Below are positions 35,541-47,179 of a stretch of DNA of 64,000 nucleotides, piece by piece. The notes below the pieces were generated by a model, which saw only the letters and a program-made list of their open reading frames with translations, did no database searches and was not told the DNA's origin. The stretch is from NCBI GenBank assembly GCA_964035015.1, contig OZ035997.1, forward strand, positions 69,044,067 through 69,108,066, in the 5' to 3' direction. Source of the stretch: Corallium rubrum (Eukaryota > Cnidaria > Anthozoa > Scleralcyonacea > Coralliidae). Both the position numbers and the translations under genes were made by a program. Within the stretch, counting starts at the first letter, position 1. Each line of letters opens with the position of its first letter.

Positions 35541-35653
35541 AACCTGAATCAATAATTATTACAAGGAACGAAATTTTTTCACCGTTTTACCCAATTACCA
35601 AGAAATTTATCGTTTTCCAAGAACCAATTAAAAATTCACAGACAGTAATTGAA
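35541..35653 (-). repeat. Inverted repeat R3 related to R1/R2
   Basis: On the minus strand it reads TTAATTGGTTCTTGGAAAA, then CTTGGTAATTGGGTAAAAC, then TTCGTTCCTTG and TATTGATTCAGG, the same series as R1/R2 but with an internal deletion. Its inverted orientation relative to R2 makes a terminal-inverted-repeat role plausible, yet viral-type genes continue outside it. Confidence 0.7.
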
Positions 35654-35722
35654 TTAAATCTCATTATAAATTTTAAATTAACATAACACTTCACTTGAGA
35701 TCTAAAATCACACAAGTTATCG

Positions 35723-36268
35723 CTAAAAATTAAATTGTTTAAGATCTTCCCAATTCGATAAATAAATTACATTAAACTGATAACTAGAATAATCGCAATG
35801 ATCATACAATTGTTGTTGACTAAATTTAACACTACACGTCTTCACTAGCGACAAACATTTCCGAATTAATGAATAACGATGTTCCCAATGTGTTGGTAAG
35901 GGATCGTCTACCCACCGAACCGCTTTCATCATTACTAGCGCTATTTCTCGAAGATCTCTTACTTCGTTAAAAGGTAGAAACGTATACATTTGTGGTAAAA
36001 GAGTTAACATTCGGATTATGACAGGTTGTAAACTAATTAAATATTTCATTAAAGTATTAGAGCTAACATGTTTCTGGTAAGAATTAGAATTAATATATAA
36101 ATCCTTAATTATATATTCCATCACAGTATTTGAATTAGCATGTAACTGAGTAGAGTTAGAATTAACAATTCGGTTTTCTATTGCGTATATCTGCATAGAA
36201 AGATTATTCAACAATCCATTCAACTTCTTCTCCAAGTCCGCTTCACTCCATTCAAGTTGAAAATTCAT
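35723..36268 (-). CDS. Hypothetical protein with internal tandem repeat (181 aa)
   Basis: Residues ~37-80 contain two related units of about 28 residues around NSNSTQLHANSNTVMEYI and NSNSYQKHVSSNTLMKYL. A helical C-terminal domain follows. No family recognised. It lies outside repeat R3, as does the next gene. Confidence 0.55.
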   Translation of the reverse strand: MNFQLEWSEADLEKKLNGLLNNLSMQIYAIENRIVNSNSTQLHANSNTVMEYIIKDLYINSNSYQKHVSSNTLMKYLISLQPVIIRMLTLLPQMYTFLPFNEVRDLREIALVMMKAVRWVDDPLPTHWEHRYSLIRKCLSLVKTCSVKFSQQQLYDHCDYSSYQFNVIYLSNWEDLKQFNF

Positions 36269-36326
36269 GATTTCTTGTCATACGATCGTTTTCTTTCGAC
36301 GACGACGAGTAACTTCGGATAATTAT

Positions 36327-36665
36327 TCATCTGGTCTGCTGCTCCTCAAAAGATTTCATATACGTCAAAATTTGCATGTTCCACTTGGTGATAAATGATG
36401 TGTCTTTAATTTCTTCAAATTGTTTAACACCTACACCCCAATAATGTCTTTTATAAGGAATAGTACAATCCTCATCTGCATATATAGGTAAAAGAACTTT
36501 ACGATCCACCTCGCTAGCGTTTAACAACGGTTCTTTCACCCTTACTCCTTTAACACGTAGTCGTTCAGTACTACTACCACCACATATTAATAAGGGTATT
36601 ACATCATCTAGCATCATCACTAAACACCCGTAATAGGTGAATACAGGTACGAAGCGATAAGGCAT
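36327..36665 (-). CDS. Right-arm YWG-family protein (112 aa)
   Basis: ATG at 36665 (MPYRFVPVFTYYG). It has VLLPIYADEDCTIPYKRHYW followed by a helical tail ending SFEEQQTR, the same pattern as 30626-30913. Last gene before the gap. Confidence 0.55.
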   Translation of the reverse strand: MPYRFVPVFTYYGCLVMMLDDVIPLLICGGSSTERLRVKGVRVKEPLLNASEVDRKVLLPIYADEDCTIPYKRHYWGVGVKQFEEIKDTSFITKWNMQILTYMKSFEEQQTR

Positions 36666-36775
36666 TTTTTTTTTACGTCTTGCCTTGTCTAGGCCAAAGT
36701 CACAATGCGTTATAAAACAAAAATTAAGAAAAGGAAAAAAAAAAAAAAAAGCATATGCTGTAGTGGAATAAAAAC

Positions 36776-36975
36776 NNNNNNNNNNNNNNNNNNNNNNNNN
36801 NNNNNNNNNNNNNNNNNNNNNNNNNNNNNNNNNNNNNNNNNNNNNNNNNNNNNNNNNNNNNNNNNNNNNNNNNNNNNNNNNNNNNNNNNNNNNNNNNNNN
36901 NNNNNNNNNNNNNNNNNNNNNNNNNNNNNNNNNNNNNNNNNNNNNNNNNNNNNNNNNNNNNNNNNNNNNNNNNNN
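36776..36975. other. Assembly gap (200 N)
   Basis: Exactly 200 N separate the last viral-type gene of copy A (start at 36665) from the relic that opens copy B. The round number suggests a scaffolding gap of unknown true length. An apparent reading frame running through it is an artefact. Confidence 0.98.
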
Positions 36976-37136
36976 CTGCAGGCTAGTTGTAAGAGGTGTC
37001 GATCCAGCTTCTGTTCAAGACGAACACATGCACCTGCTCTAATTCCCGTATTGCTGCTGGTTGTATCGAAACACTCATATTTTATGAGTTCATCAATGCC
37101 CCAATCCTTCACCAGGTCAAATATAGCTGTGGCCAT
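36976..37136 (-). pseudogene. Transposase-like relic, copy B N-terminal piece
   Basis: 53 codons identical to the start of the copy A relic; the rest is lost in the N gap. Confidence 0.6.
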
Positions 37137-40098
37137 GTGCCTCCAGTTAGCTTAGGTACGCCACGAAGTTGTTCAACATCTGCTCCAGAAACCAGTACTG
37201 TACTGGCAAACTGTCTACAACCTCCTTAGCAACAGTATCTGGTAACAGTTTGCCATCCCAATGCACGGTCAAAGGAACATTCGGGTTAAAATCCCCCTTT
37301 AGTTTACTTGCTGTGTCTTTGACTGGAACAGCGCCCCACTCTACTGAATAAAATCGTCTAGCTTTAGGTAGAATAAAATGTTAGTGTGTCTTTTTCCCCG
37401 AATGGGTTAATAAGAGACATCATTGTTTTCTAATTAATATGCATTGGGTTATATTTATTATAAGCAATATTGTGTTGGGTTTTTCTGTGAGAAAGTTTTT
37501 CTGTTTTTCATGATTGTTACTGGAGAAAATTTATAATTTTAAAATGCAACTGTACATGATATTATACATAATGTACACTTTATAATGATTTACATAAAGT
37601 CAACACATCCTTATTTACACTGTTATTTACATGATACTATGTTGTACTTATACTAATAATGACTCATTATTTTAAACAATCAGTTCATAATACATGATTA
37701 AATAACGTCATCCATAGTACTTGATTAAAGTTGCTATAATTTTCATGCTTGTTTTCAATCCAAATACAAGAGCATTTTTATTCAATCTTAGTCAATGCTC
37801 TTCAATGTTTACCGAGCTGTACGGCCAATTTTTATTTCATGTTTATGCTTGTTAATCCACTTGCACATATCTGCCATCTTAAGGTCATGCAGGGCCGACC
37901 TCTTACAATTGGGAAAGTTCTTATATTTCCTCCCACTTAATTCTGTAAAAGCCTTCTGCTGAATGAGGTTTCCAACAAGTTTTTCCAAAGTTTTTCTTTG
38001 TTGAGGAAACAAAATGTTTTCCAGACTCCTCATCACCTGACATTCATGAGAAACGTGTTCAACTATTCCTCTTGCAATTTTCAGTGATCCACAAATTCTT
38101 GACACAACTCTTTGTAACATTGTCCAGATGTAACAAGGTCCAGATCAAATGCAACAATTTTGCCAGGAGAACCATGATGATTGACACTTCGATTCCACTT
38201 TTGTAAGTATGCTTGTCTTGGTGACAAGAGCACTTTCTGTTGGAATTGTAAATACAATGCATCAAGAGCATACTTGACACTACTGCTACCGTCAACATGA
38301 AAATGGAGCAACAGAAACTTCCAGCAGCGGACAAATCTAACACCCTCACCCTCTGAAATCGCATCACTGAAGTTTGCGTATAGTAAACCATAATTCAATA
38401 GATTGCACTGGTAATTGAAGATATCATCTTGTTCTTCTGCTGGGATGGGGTGAGTTTCATCCACAACTACATTATGACACTCAACTTCATGCTTCTTCAT
38501 CACTTTTCAAAATGCCTAAAACATATCAATATGATAACAATTTTAATTAATATACTGGCATTAGTTTACTATAAAAGATGGTATAAAAAGCTAACTGGAC
38601 TACTTGTCCTTGACAAAAATTACGATAAAAAACTGACAAAAATAACAAAATACCTGACAAAAATACCTGTCATCAAAAGAATCTCAAAACAACTTCAAAA
38701 CAACAAGGAAACATCACTGATTGCCTGACTTCATACCTGCATGTTCCGATATAGTATAGAAGTTATAGTTGCTGACTTCAGACCTGCATGTTCCGATATA
38801 GTATAGAAGTTATAACATTATTTAGCATTATAAAGTCTTGATGTGAGATACTGTAATAGACATGCAAGTTTTATATTAAGTTATATTTATTATATGATAG
38901 ATAGTTACTTGAATGTCTTCTTGCAAGGAGGAAATCTACAAGAATGGCGGCCGTTGGATATTGGAGGACGAAATTACATAAATTAAGCAAACTTTTACCC
39001 GATTTTCTCTTAAAATACTGATTTGTTTGAGATGCTATATCATACACGCGGAGGAGTGTTTCATCAGGATATCCAAACCCTTCGGAGTTTGTTCAAAACC
39101 TCGGCTTCGCCTCGGTTTTCAACAGACGTCTCAGTGTTTGGATATCCTGATGAAACTACCCTCCTCGTGTATGATATATTACATCAAGCATCCCACCTGA
39201 TGACTGCTTGTCTAGGATGTATTGATCAACAACCAAAGAAGCCAATTGTCTCAATCACATTTTCGTCGAGTGTTTGTCTTCTCTTGATGGATCAAAATGA
39301 TATTTGAATTTAGTTTTTATTTTAATATCTTCCATTCCCAAAATAGTCATTGCAGCAGCAGACACTCTTGCTTGCACTGCCAACATAAATATTTGCTTGT
39401 TCTGTGCATAAGCATGATGTGTGTCAGCAGATACATTTCTTCTTTATGACGTTTCTATCTGCGAACAATGTGCATTTTTCATCAGCTGATCTGGTACAAT
39501 AAAGTCTTTCATAAATTAATTAAAAAAAATAAATTAAAAACATTGTTAGTTATACTCATTGTCCGTATGTTATTAAGACAATTTTACTGTGTAAGAAGTC
39601 GAATATCAAATGGAAACTGTGACAAACATGTCCATTACCCAGAGGGCTGTAATAAATTTTTACCCCAGGAAACCTTTTTTGTGCCTAACAAAAAATGCGT
39701 GGTCCCGAAAAATAGTGCTACAGTAGATGTGCATAATTTGTATTACAATACTGTACCATAAACATGTTTCTGGTGGGTGTCATTACATTGACATGTTTAA
39801 TGGTGTATTCACACTGTGCTGCAGTGTGCTGAAGAATCAGCCTGATTTCTCCCCAGAAAATCTAGTATTGGAAAAAGCCATTTTCTGTATTCTGACGGAT
39901 GATTTTTAAGAATTCCGAACGTTTTCATGGTATTTCTGAATGATTCAAAATGAGTTAAATAATGTTTTGCCTGACAAATTGTAGTATTTGATACCTTCTT
40001 GATTTTGACATGAAATATATTGAGATTATACTCTTAGGTTTTCCAAAAACTATTTATTATTGACAAGTTGTTATTACATTAGACTTAGGGAGGAGGAA
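37137..40098. repeat. Copy B of the transposon-relic spacer
   Basis: Repeats copy A 1866-4827: an AT-rich spacer, the DUF6589-like relic (37809-38503, minus), the 43-bp duplication (38725-38814), the foldback (39036-39178) and the featureless stretch after it. I see essentially no differences, including at relic frame breaks. Confidence 0.85.
37809..38503 (-). pseudogene. DUF6589-like relic, copy B
   Basis: Same two frames and the same breaks as 2538-3232. Confidence 0.55.
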
Positions 40099-40270
40099 TG
40101 TAGTATTTGTGATGTGATGTGATGTGATGTGATGTGATGTGATGTGACGTCATCTGTCACGCCACTAGCATGTCACGTGGGTATTGGGAAGCAGGAGTCG
40201 AGTTTAGGGTTTCATAGCTGTTGTCTCGTTAGGATCATTGTGAATAAAGAAACCTCTTACAAACTTTACA
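40099..40270 (+). mobile_element. Gypsy LTR-like segment, copy B
   Basis: Same TGT...TACA segment with the GTGAT array, followed by TTGGCGACGAGG. Confidence 0.55.
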
Positions 40271-40907
40271 TTGGCGACGAGGCGGAAACAACTCACGATG
40301 AAGGCAGTTACGAATGTCCAAGCATGGACAAATTGGTGCATTTCATCCTGAAAGAGACGACTGGCAACTGTACGACGAGCCTACGAATTTTTACTTTAAT
40401 GTGAATGGCATCACGAATGACGGGAAAAAGAAAGCTATTCTCATAACAGAAATGGGAGGAAAAGCTTACTAAGTCATCTGAAACTTATTAGTACCGAGCA
40501 ACCCGTCCGACGCTTTGTTTGATGAGATAGTTAATCTTATGCAAGAACACATGAAGCCAACTCCAAGTGTGATCGTACAGAGGTTCAAGTTTAATACAAG
40601 AGAAAGAAAGCCCATTGCCAATTTTTTGGCAGAGCTCAGAAAAATGGCTCAGTATTGCGAGAATGGATCAACGCTTGATGAAATGCTACGCGACCGACTG
40701 GTAAGTGGAGTTAGGAATGATGCAATTCAAAAGAAGTTATTAGCTGAAACCAAACTCACATTCAAAATGGCTCGTGAAATCGCTTTGGCTTTGGAAACGG
40801 CCGAGAAGAACGCACGAGAGTTACCACACAGCTCCAAGATCCAGGCTGGTGCAGAGGGAGAAGACGGTTTGGTAAATCGATTGCAGGACGAAGTAGTCAT
40901 TGTATAA
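40271..40907 (+). pseudogene. Ty3/Gypsy gag fragment, copy B
   Basis: Best frame 40515-40907, identical in protein to copy A; one substitution upstream at about 40400. Confidence 0.75.
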
Positions 40908-41306
40908 AACATATTTTATTTTATGTGTTGGGGACTGGCACTAGTTTTTAACCAATCAGATTGCAGTATTTTTTTCATTAGCCAATCAGCGTCGAGTGTG
41001 TGTTGAATTAGCATAATTTTGGCCGGGGGGTGTTCGAGAGTGGGTGTTGGCTCTCTTTATTAGCATATTGTTTGTGTGTGAGGGGGGTTGGGGGCGGGAC
41101 GGGTGGGTAGGGGTGGGGGCAGGGTGTAAGGGTTGGGGTTTTTTTTGGGTGTTTTGTCTCTTCGTCAACCTTTTAATTGTGTTTGAAAAAATACTACGAA
41201 AGAAGAAGACTAGCTAGTTTTACAAGTCTTCTTTTATCATAGTATTTCAAAAATTCTGTGGATTCGAACCAGCGTCCTTATGTGTTGTGTGTAGAAGGAA
41301 AAAATA

Positions 41307-41385
41307 TCCTTCGAGCTGGATTTGAACCAGCGAGCTTAGAGTTGTATTTTTCAAACTTCCGCTCTTCCAATTGAGCTATCGAAGG
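41307..41385 (-). tRNA. tRNA-Tyr-like gene, copy B
   Basis: Identical to 6036-6114, including A box, B box, long anticodon arm and T6 run. Confidence 0.7.
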
Positions 41386-42897
41386 ATCAGATAACCAATA
41401 CCACTTTTTTATGTTTTAAAACATCCAAACACAACAATACCCCGTGACATCATGATAATATCGCCGTGATATTATTGTGGTCAGATGTTAAACATGTTTC
41501 TTCTTCTTTGTCTTCGTAGGAGCAGATATGTATCGCTGTCGATAGTCAGGGTGAAGTGATTGTGAAAATCAAATATAACGATATTTTATTTACGTTTTAA
41601 ATAGTGATTATCGATTCAATGCTGTTGAATTCTTAATTGGTTCTTGGAAAATGGTGAATTTCTGAGTATTTGGGGAAAAAACGGGTAAATTCTGTATTTC
41701 TTGTAATTCTGGGAAAAACGACGATTTCTTGGTATTGGGTAAAAAACGGTAAAATTTCGTATTCCTTGATTTTCTCAGCAAATAATGTATGAAATAAATG
41801 AAGCTTTGGAAAAGAACGTCTATCAGTAAATGATAGACAAGTTCTTTACCAAAGAGTCAACTATGTAAATGAATCTACTGAGAATTGGAAGCTTTATCCA
41901 AAATATTTCTCTTTAAATTATTGATGTAATTAAATGAAGCTTGGTAATCATTCTTGTTTTAAATGATCTCGGGCGTTCAACATCAAAACGGTTTTAAAAT
42001 AAATTTAAAACTTATTTTTAATATCGTTTTGATGTTGAAAAACCTGAGAATTGGAAGCTTTATCCAAAATCTCTTTAAATTTTTGATCTGCCTCGCGCTG
42101 TCGCGACATTCCTATCATTTGAGAACTGTATTCTCAAGTGATAACCATGTCTGGACAGCGTGCGCATTAACGATTCCCTCCTCCAAGACTTCTTCTGTCT
42201 GCCAGTTGCGTTCAACAACAAAATGGTGATGAAATAAATAAAACTTATTTCAACATCATTTTGTTTTTGAATAAAACCTGAGAATTGGAAGCTTTATAAA
42301 AAATGAATCTCGAGCGTTCAACTGAAGGCAGCTGAATCATTCGGTTTTGATAGTGCCTCTAAAACTGAATGAGTCAACTGGCTACAGTAAATTTCAATAT
42401 TTCTTGTGGACATAGCAACGTATCTCGCCTACAAGTACAAACCGAAATGACAAAACCACTATCCATTTATACTTGTAAAAGAGATAAATTCCGTTTCATT
42501 TCTTCTTTTTTTTTTTCTTTCTTCATGTTTCTTAAGAATTCCGCAATGTATTCCGCCACCACAAGAATTTTTTCACCCATCTTGGTGTGATGGAATTCAT
42601 TGTGGGAAAACTCTTTCTTTCTTTCTTTCTTTCTTTCTTGAGGGATGATCCTTACTGCTCCTTTAGAGAGAATAGTCGTCTTCCACGTGATGATAGAAGA
42701 GAGACTAGCTAGACAAGACTTTCTTTTACCATCGCGTGTAAGACTATCGTCTTTCTTTTTTTCCTGACTTTTTTGTCTTAGATGAAGCTTTACAAAAAGA
42801 TGGCAATTCAGTGATGAACTGCCATCTAATTCTAAAACTTTATCTAAAATATATTTTTTATCTGATTTCTTGTTCATTTATTTTTTTATTGCGTAAT

Positions 42898-43104
42898 TTA
42901 CAATTTAATATCAAAATAGTTTTTACGCCAACGTTTTTGTCTATTTATACATTCGCATCTTTGGTATATTTTACATATCACAGCTTTACTGTAATTTAAT
43001 TGACAATGAATACAAAATATTTCATAAACTTCACATTCGTGGCATGTATAATAACATATCTGATTTACATTTTGAATTTCATTGCATCTGTAACAGCATT
43101 TCAT
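42898..43104 (-). CDS. Zinc-ribbon-like protein (68 aa), copy B
   Basis: Identical protein to 7623-7829. Confidence 0.75.
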   Translation of the reverse strand: MKCCYRCNEIQNVNQICYYTCHECEVYEIFCIHCQLNYSKAVICKIYQRCECINRQKRWRKNYFDIKL

Positions 43105-44052
43105 GATGGTTGGGAATTATCTCATCTACAAGAAGAATGAATAAAATATATAATTAAATTCATTTTTACCTTGTAAATGAGATTTTATCTTGTTTCTTCT
43201 TCTTGCACTTGTTCTTTAACCGAATGAAGAGACTGACCCAGAGGTAGATAAAAAAACGTTTAGAATTTTATTTACATCTGGATAGCCTATCCAACAGTTT
43301 TGATCTTTCTCTAGATAGCAATTATTTTTGTGGTCTGGGTCGGCAAAGAAAAAAGACAAAGCTTTTTCCTTGTCCGAACCAGCACGCATAAATCATCGAG
43401 TCTTTCTTTCTTTCTTTCTTTCTTTGTTGTCTTGTCTTGTCTTCTTTTGTTGTTGTCGTAGGAGTCAGAGGAAGATTATAGTTTTTAAATACTATAGTCT
43501 TTCTTTAACTCCCGCGACTCAACAATTATTTCTTGCTCTGGTTGGGAACGATCTCGGGTGAACCTTTATCCATCCTTTTTTCTTTCTTTTGTTGTCTTTT
43601 AACGTGATGGTTAAGAGAAAGACAAGAGTTTTTTTTTATCTTTGTCTTAACCATTGCGGTTCAAGAACAATTATTTTCTTCAAAAAATCTAATGTTGGAA
43701 GAAATCCTTTTAACAATGCAAAAGAGTTACCTCCACCATTACATTTTATCAAGACTATCTTTTCTTCCTTTGGTGTTGTCTTTGAAAATGTGATGATAGA
43801 AGAAAAGTCTTACTAGTTACAAGATTTTTCCTCCATCATTACGTTCTACATACATACAACATACATACTTGCTGTATAGCGTCTTTTCTTTCTTTCTAAA
43901 ATGTTGTCTTCTTTCTTTTCGATTATTAAACTGTGGATAACGCAAAAATTGTATTTATTTGTTATCTAAGAAACACAATTTTAACATTACTCACATCGTT
44001 TACATCATAGCGTCTTTCTTTCTTTCTTACAGCTCTTCGTAGAATGTTGATC

Positions 44053-44249
44053 TAAACGATATTTTATTTACGTTTTAAATAGTATCGATTCAATGCTGTT
44101 GAATTCTTAATTGGTTCTTGGAAAATGGTGAATTTCTGGGTATTTGGGACGGGTAAAATTCCGTATATCTTGTAATTCTGGGAAAACGACGATTTCTTGG
44201 TATCGGGCAAAAAACGGAAAATTTCGTATTCCTTATATGATTATTGATT
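44053..44249 (+). repeat. Repeat R2, copy B, truncated
   Basis: Matches copy A 8779-8974, then jumps to the equivalent of 9209. The missing 234 bases remove the degenerate extension and the start of the doubtful frame 9108-9368. What remains of that frame (44250-44407) is not open from an ATG. Confidence 0.8.
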
Positions 44250-44568
44250 AGAATTAATCCAGACGAGAATGAGAAACGAGAGGAGAGCTGAACAAGCAGC
44301 TCATTTTATGCAACCCCTAATTACACACGAATGGATGTTTGCGAGGGAATTAGACGCCGTGAAAAAAAAAAAAGAAAGAAAAAAAAACCTTCACTACACA
44401 TAAATAGTGAGTGATTTTAAGCAAAAACATGCTTTTTCTCAGTATTATGCGCGTATGTGTACGAATGTGCGCGTATTGTGATTAATTTTTTTCAAATATG
44501 TATGAATAAATTAAAAATATTCTGTATAAATGATACACGAATTTAACGAATTATCACTCGTTTGAAGA

Positions 44569-44826
44569 ATGAATTTTTACGAAGTTATATTGTTGTTTCT
44601 TATATTTTTCTTGTTAGTTCCTGATGCTGCTGTTGCTGATGTTGGCGAGATTGCTGTCTCAGATCAATGTTGTTATTGTGATTACCCGTCCCAGCGCGTT
44701 TATCATATTGGAGAAGATGGCAAAGAGAAGACCTGCCATGTTGTTGATTTAGAGAAGAAAGAGAAGAGCGTTGGTAAAGAAGAATTACCCGAGAAGAAAG
44801 AAAGATGCATTGAAAAAGAAAACTAG
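44569..44826 (+). CDS. Small secreted or membrane protein, copy B (85 aa)
   Basis: Same signal peptide and CCYC cluster as 9523-9777, with about nine substitutions and a net extra codon. Confidence 0.6.
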   Translation: MNFYEVILLFLIFFLLVPDAAVADVGEIAVSDQCCYCDYPSQRVYHIGEDGKEKTCHVVDLEKKEKSVGKEELPEKKERCIEKEN

Positions 44827-44910
44827 AACATTTTTTACTGTATATCGTGTGGTGAAATCTAGCACATAAAACTCGTGAAACGTATAGAACTTGAATTTAT
44901 TATTACATCG

Positions 44911-45387
44911 TTATTTTGAACAAAGTTCGTTAATATTGCTTAATGTTGTTATTTTGTTAAAATTTCTTTGAAGTGACATTAAACGTGCATATTCTATTGA
45001 TGGTAGAGTTTCTAGATTTCTATGCAGAAAACGTTTAGGCACGCGTGTTAATGAAGCATAATCCCTTAAAGCAATTGTCTCCTTTGTTAAAGCATGTTGT
45101 AGACAGGTTGGGAAGATGCAGCATTCACCAGGACTGCAACGATTTACGCTTAAACCAAACACGTTTGGAAATTGTTGACATTTTTTTACACAGCATTCTT
45201 CGGCATCATCCACTAATGTTGAGAGACTCCATAGTCGTTTAGCAACTGGCTGAATAAACTTTATTATAGCTTCGTTATTATATTCGATGTTATAACCTTT
45301 TTTCGTCAGCTGTTGGTATATGTATAATAATGTGTTTGATCCAGTTTCTTTTTCTTCTACTTCTATTTCTATTTCTTTTTCAGCCAT
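44911..45387 (-). CDS. Cys-rich hypothetical protein, copy B (158 aa)
   Basis: All cysteines conserved relative to 9854-10333; the acidic N-terminal repeat is one residue shorter. Confidence 0.7.
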   Translation of the reverse strand: MAEKEIEIEVEEKETGSNTLLYIYQQLTKKGYNIEYNNEAIIKFIQPVAKRLWSLSTLVDDAEECCVKKCQQFPNVFGLSVNRCSPGECCIFPTCLQHALTKETIALRDYASLTRVPKRFLHRNLETLPSIEYARLMSLQRNFNKITTLSNINELCSK

Positions 45388-45744
45388 TGTTTCTACCTCC
45401 TCCTATCTCTACAGTATTTTTTTCCTTCTAAATTAGTTGACATTAAAAGTCAAAAGAAATGTTAATTTTTTCAAGTGTTTTTTTAATCCTTGACATTTTC
45501 AAGTGGATTTAACGAGTGGTGTTCTTTTAGACAAAAAAATCGTTAATTAAATATTCTACACCCTTGCGTATTAATTAAATTTTCAAGTGGGCTTTAACAT
45601 TCGGTGTGAAAAAAATCGTAAATTAAATATTCTATTCTTGCGTGTCTCTTATTAGGTAAAGAACGTAATTAGTTTAAAAATATGCGTTATATATAAGTCG
45701 TGGAAAACGATGTTTATCATTTTTCGCAAAGAAAGTTGATAAGT

Positions 45745-46602
45745 ATGGATCAATTATCTATTTTCAATAAGTTTATGAGCGACAACAAAATTGATTTAAA
45801 CGAAATCATGAAGTTGAACGCTGAACGGCTTAGAGAGCAGCAGCAATATGTATTATCACCAATACCAGCAACCGAGAGTAAACGAAAGCAGCAAATTGCA
45901 AGACTGGAAAGGGAACGGGCTGCAGCGATTGCCAATAATAGTAAACGAGTAAAGTACACGTCTCCTACTGCTACGATGACAACAATGAGTGATCGTGTTA
46001 CTATGCCTCAAACAATGGTTTGTAGTGCTACTACGCTTCCAACAATGGGTGAAATTTTCACACAAATGAGTGCGCCGCTCCCCAATTTATCACCGTTGTC
46101 CGATGAAATGAATTTTGACCGAGAAGAAGAAGCAGAAGCAGAAGAAAGTGATGAAAAGGTCGAAGTTATTGCTGAGAATAATAATAACGATGATTTCCTT
46201 CAATATATTCTCACGCCAACGGAAACGGAAACTCGTGCGGCGTTGACGACTCAAACAGCGGCCGTACGCCCTCAAGGGAAAAATATTGACCTCCTAAAAC
46301 AAGCGTTTAATGAAGTGGAACGTAGTAATAAACTAGAAGAACAAGATAAAAGAAATTATAGACGCATGCTTATTTTTAAAAAGAAAGAAACACTTATAGA
46401 CACGTACTCCATATTAAATAGATTCGATCGAGATATAGTTGTAACAGCAGAGAACAAATTTAGAGAATTAAAATATATTTATGACGATAAGCAAGAAAAA
46501 ATTACAGCTATACTTAATTTAAAAGAAAAGTTAGCATCACTAGAGATGATCGCAGCAAGGTACATATTACCGGAGAAACCTAGCAAAAAAGGTAAATTTT
46601 AA
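45745..46602 (+). CDS. Coiled-coil hypothetical protein, copy B
   Basis: ATG at 45745. About ten substitutions and a two-codon deletion relative to copy A, frame intact. It stops at PSKKGKF, which is probably the original end. Confidence 0.75.
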   Translation: MDQLSIFNKFMSDNKIDLNEIMKLNAERLREQQQYVLSPIPATESKRKQQIARLERERAAAIANNSKRVKYTSPTATMTTMSDRVTMPQTMVCSATTLPTMGEIFTQMSAPLPNLSPLSDEMNFDREEEAEAEESDEKVEVIAENNNNDDFLQYILTPTETETRAALTTQTAAVRPQGKNIDLLKQAFNEVERSNKLEEQDKRNYRRMLIFKKKETLIDTYSILNRFDRDIVVTAENKFRELKYIYDDKQEKITAILNLKEKLASLEMIAARYILPEKPSKKGKF

Positions 46603-46753
46603 AAAATGTATTTGCATATTTAAATTTGTATTTTTTAGTTGGAATTAAGTTTTGGTAAGGTTCGTTTTAAGGGATTTTAAATGTTATTGTGATGTAAATA
46701 AAAGGGTATAAAAACGATGTTTTTTGTGTTTTAACAGCGTTATTTATTTAAAG

Positions 46754-47179
46754 ATGGAATTTATAATAGAGGAAGTGAATAAAAGCGGTGTTTATACGCA
46801 ATGGGGAGTGTTTGAAAAAAAAATTAAAGAAAACATTTCTACACAAAGAAAACTGCTTGAAAGTATAACCGCTAATATTTCGAAGGAGCAGTTTTTGGAA
46901 ATTTACATAGGGATTCAACGTTATACTATTGGTGATATTATCGCGTATTATTCGCTATTGATAGTGTTCTTTGAAGGTGTAGAAAAAAACCAGGAATTTT
47001 TTATTCGAGATATTACAAGAATTACGTGTCAACATCTCAAAGATTGTTGCGTCGACGTGAACTTTGATAGTACTTATTGGGGTGTGTCAACGGTTCGGGA
47101 GAGGAGGAGGAATTCCTCGAGATTTGTAAAGGGAATTAATATTCTGCTATCGGGGATATTATCATTGATGACATCATGA
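46754..47179 (+). CDS. Helical protein upstream of Fic, copy B
   Basis: ATG at 46754. Protein identical to 11706-12131; ATGA overlap with the Fic gene kept. Confidence 0.7.
   Translation: MEFIIEEVNKSGVYTQWGVFEKKIKENISTQRKLLESITANISKEQFLEIYIGIQRYTIGDIIAYYSLLIVFFEGVEKNQEFFIRDITRITCQHLKDCCVDVNFDSTYWGVSTVRERRRNSSRFVKGINILLSGILSLMTS

Larger units (their letters stand above)
41183..43995. ncRNA. Hairpin cluster, copy B
   Basis: All fourteen hairpins of 5912-8720 are present in the same order with the same arms. Differences are confined to homopolymers and T/C tracts between hairpins (for example near 42301 and 42510). The tRNA-like gene, B box and R1 (41577-41768) are embedded as in copy A. Confidence 0.55.

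Noticed and set aside
36327..37136. Single 269-residue frame across the N gap
   Set aside because: It joins a viral gene (start 36665) to a transposon relic through unknown bases; an artefact.
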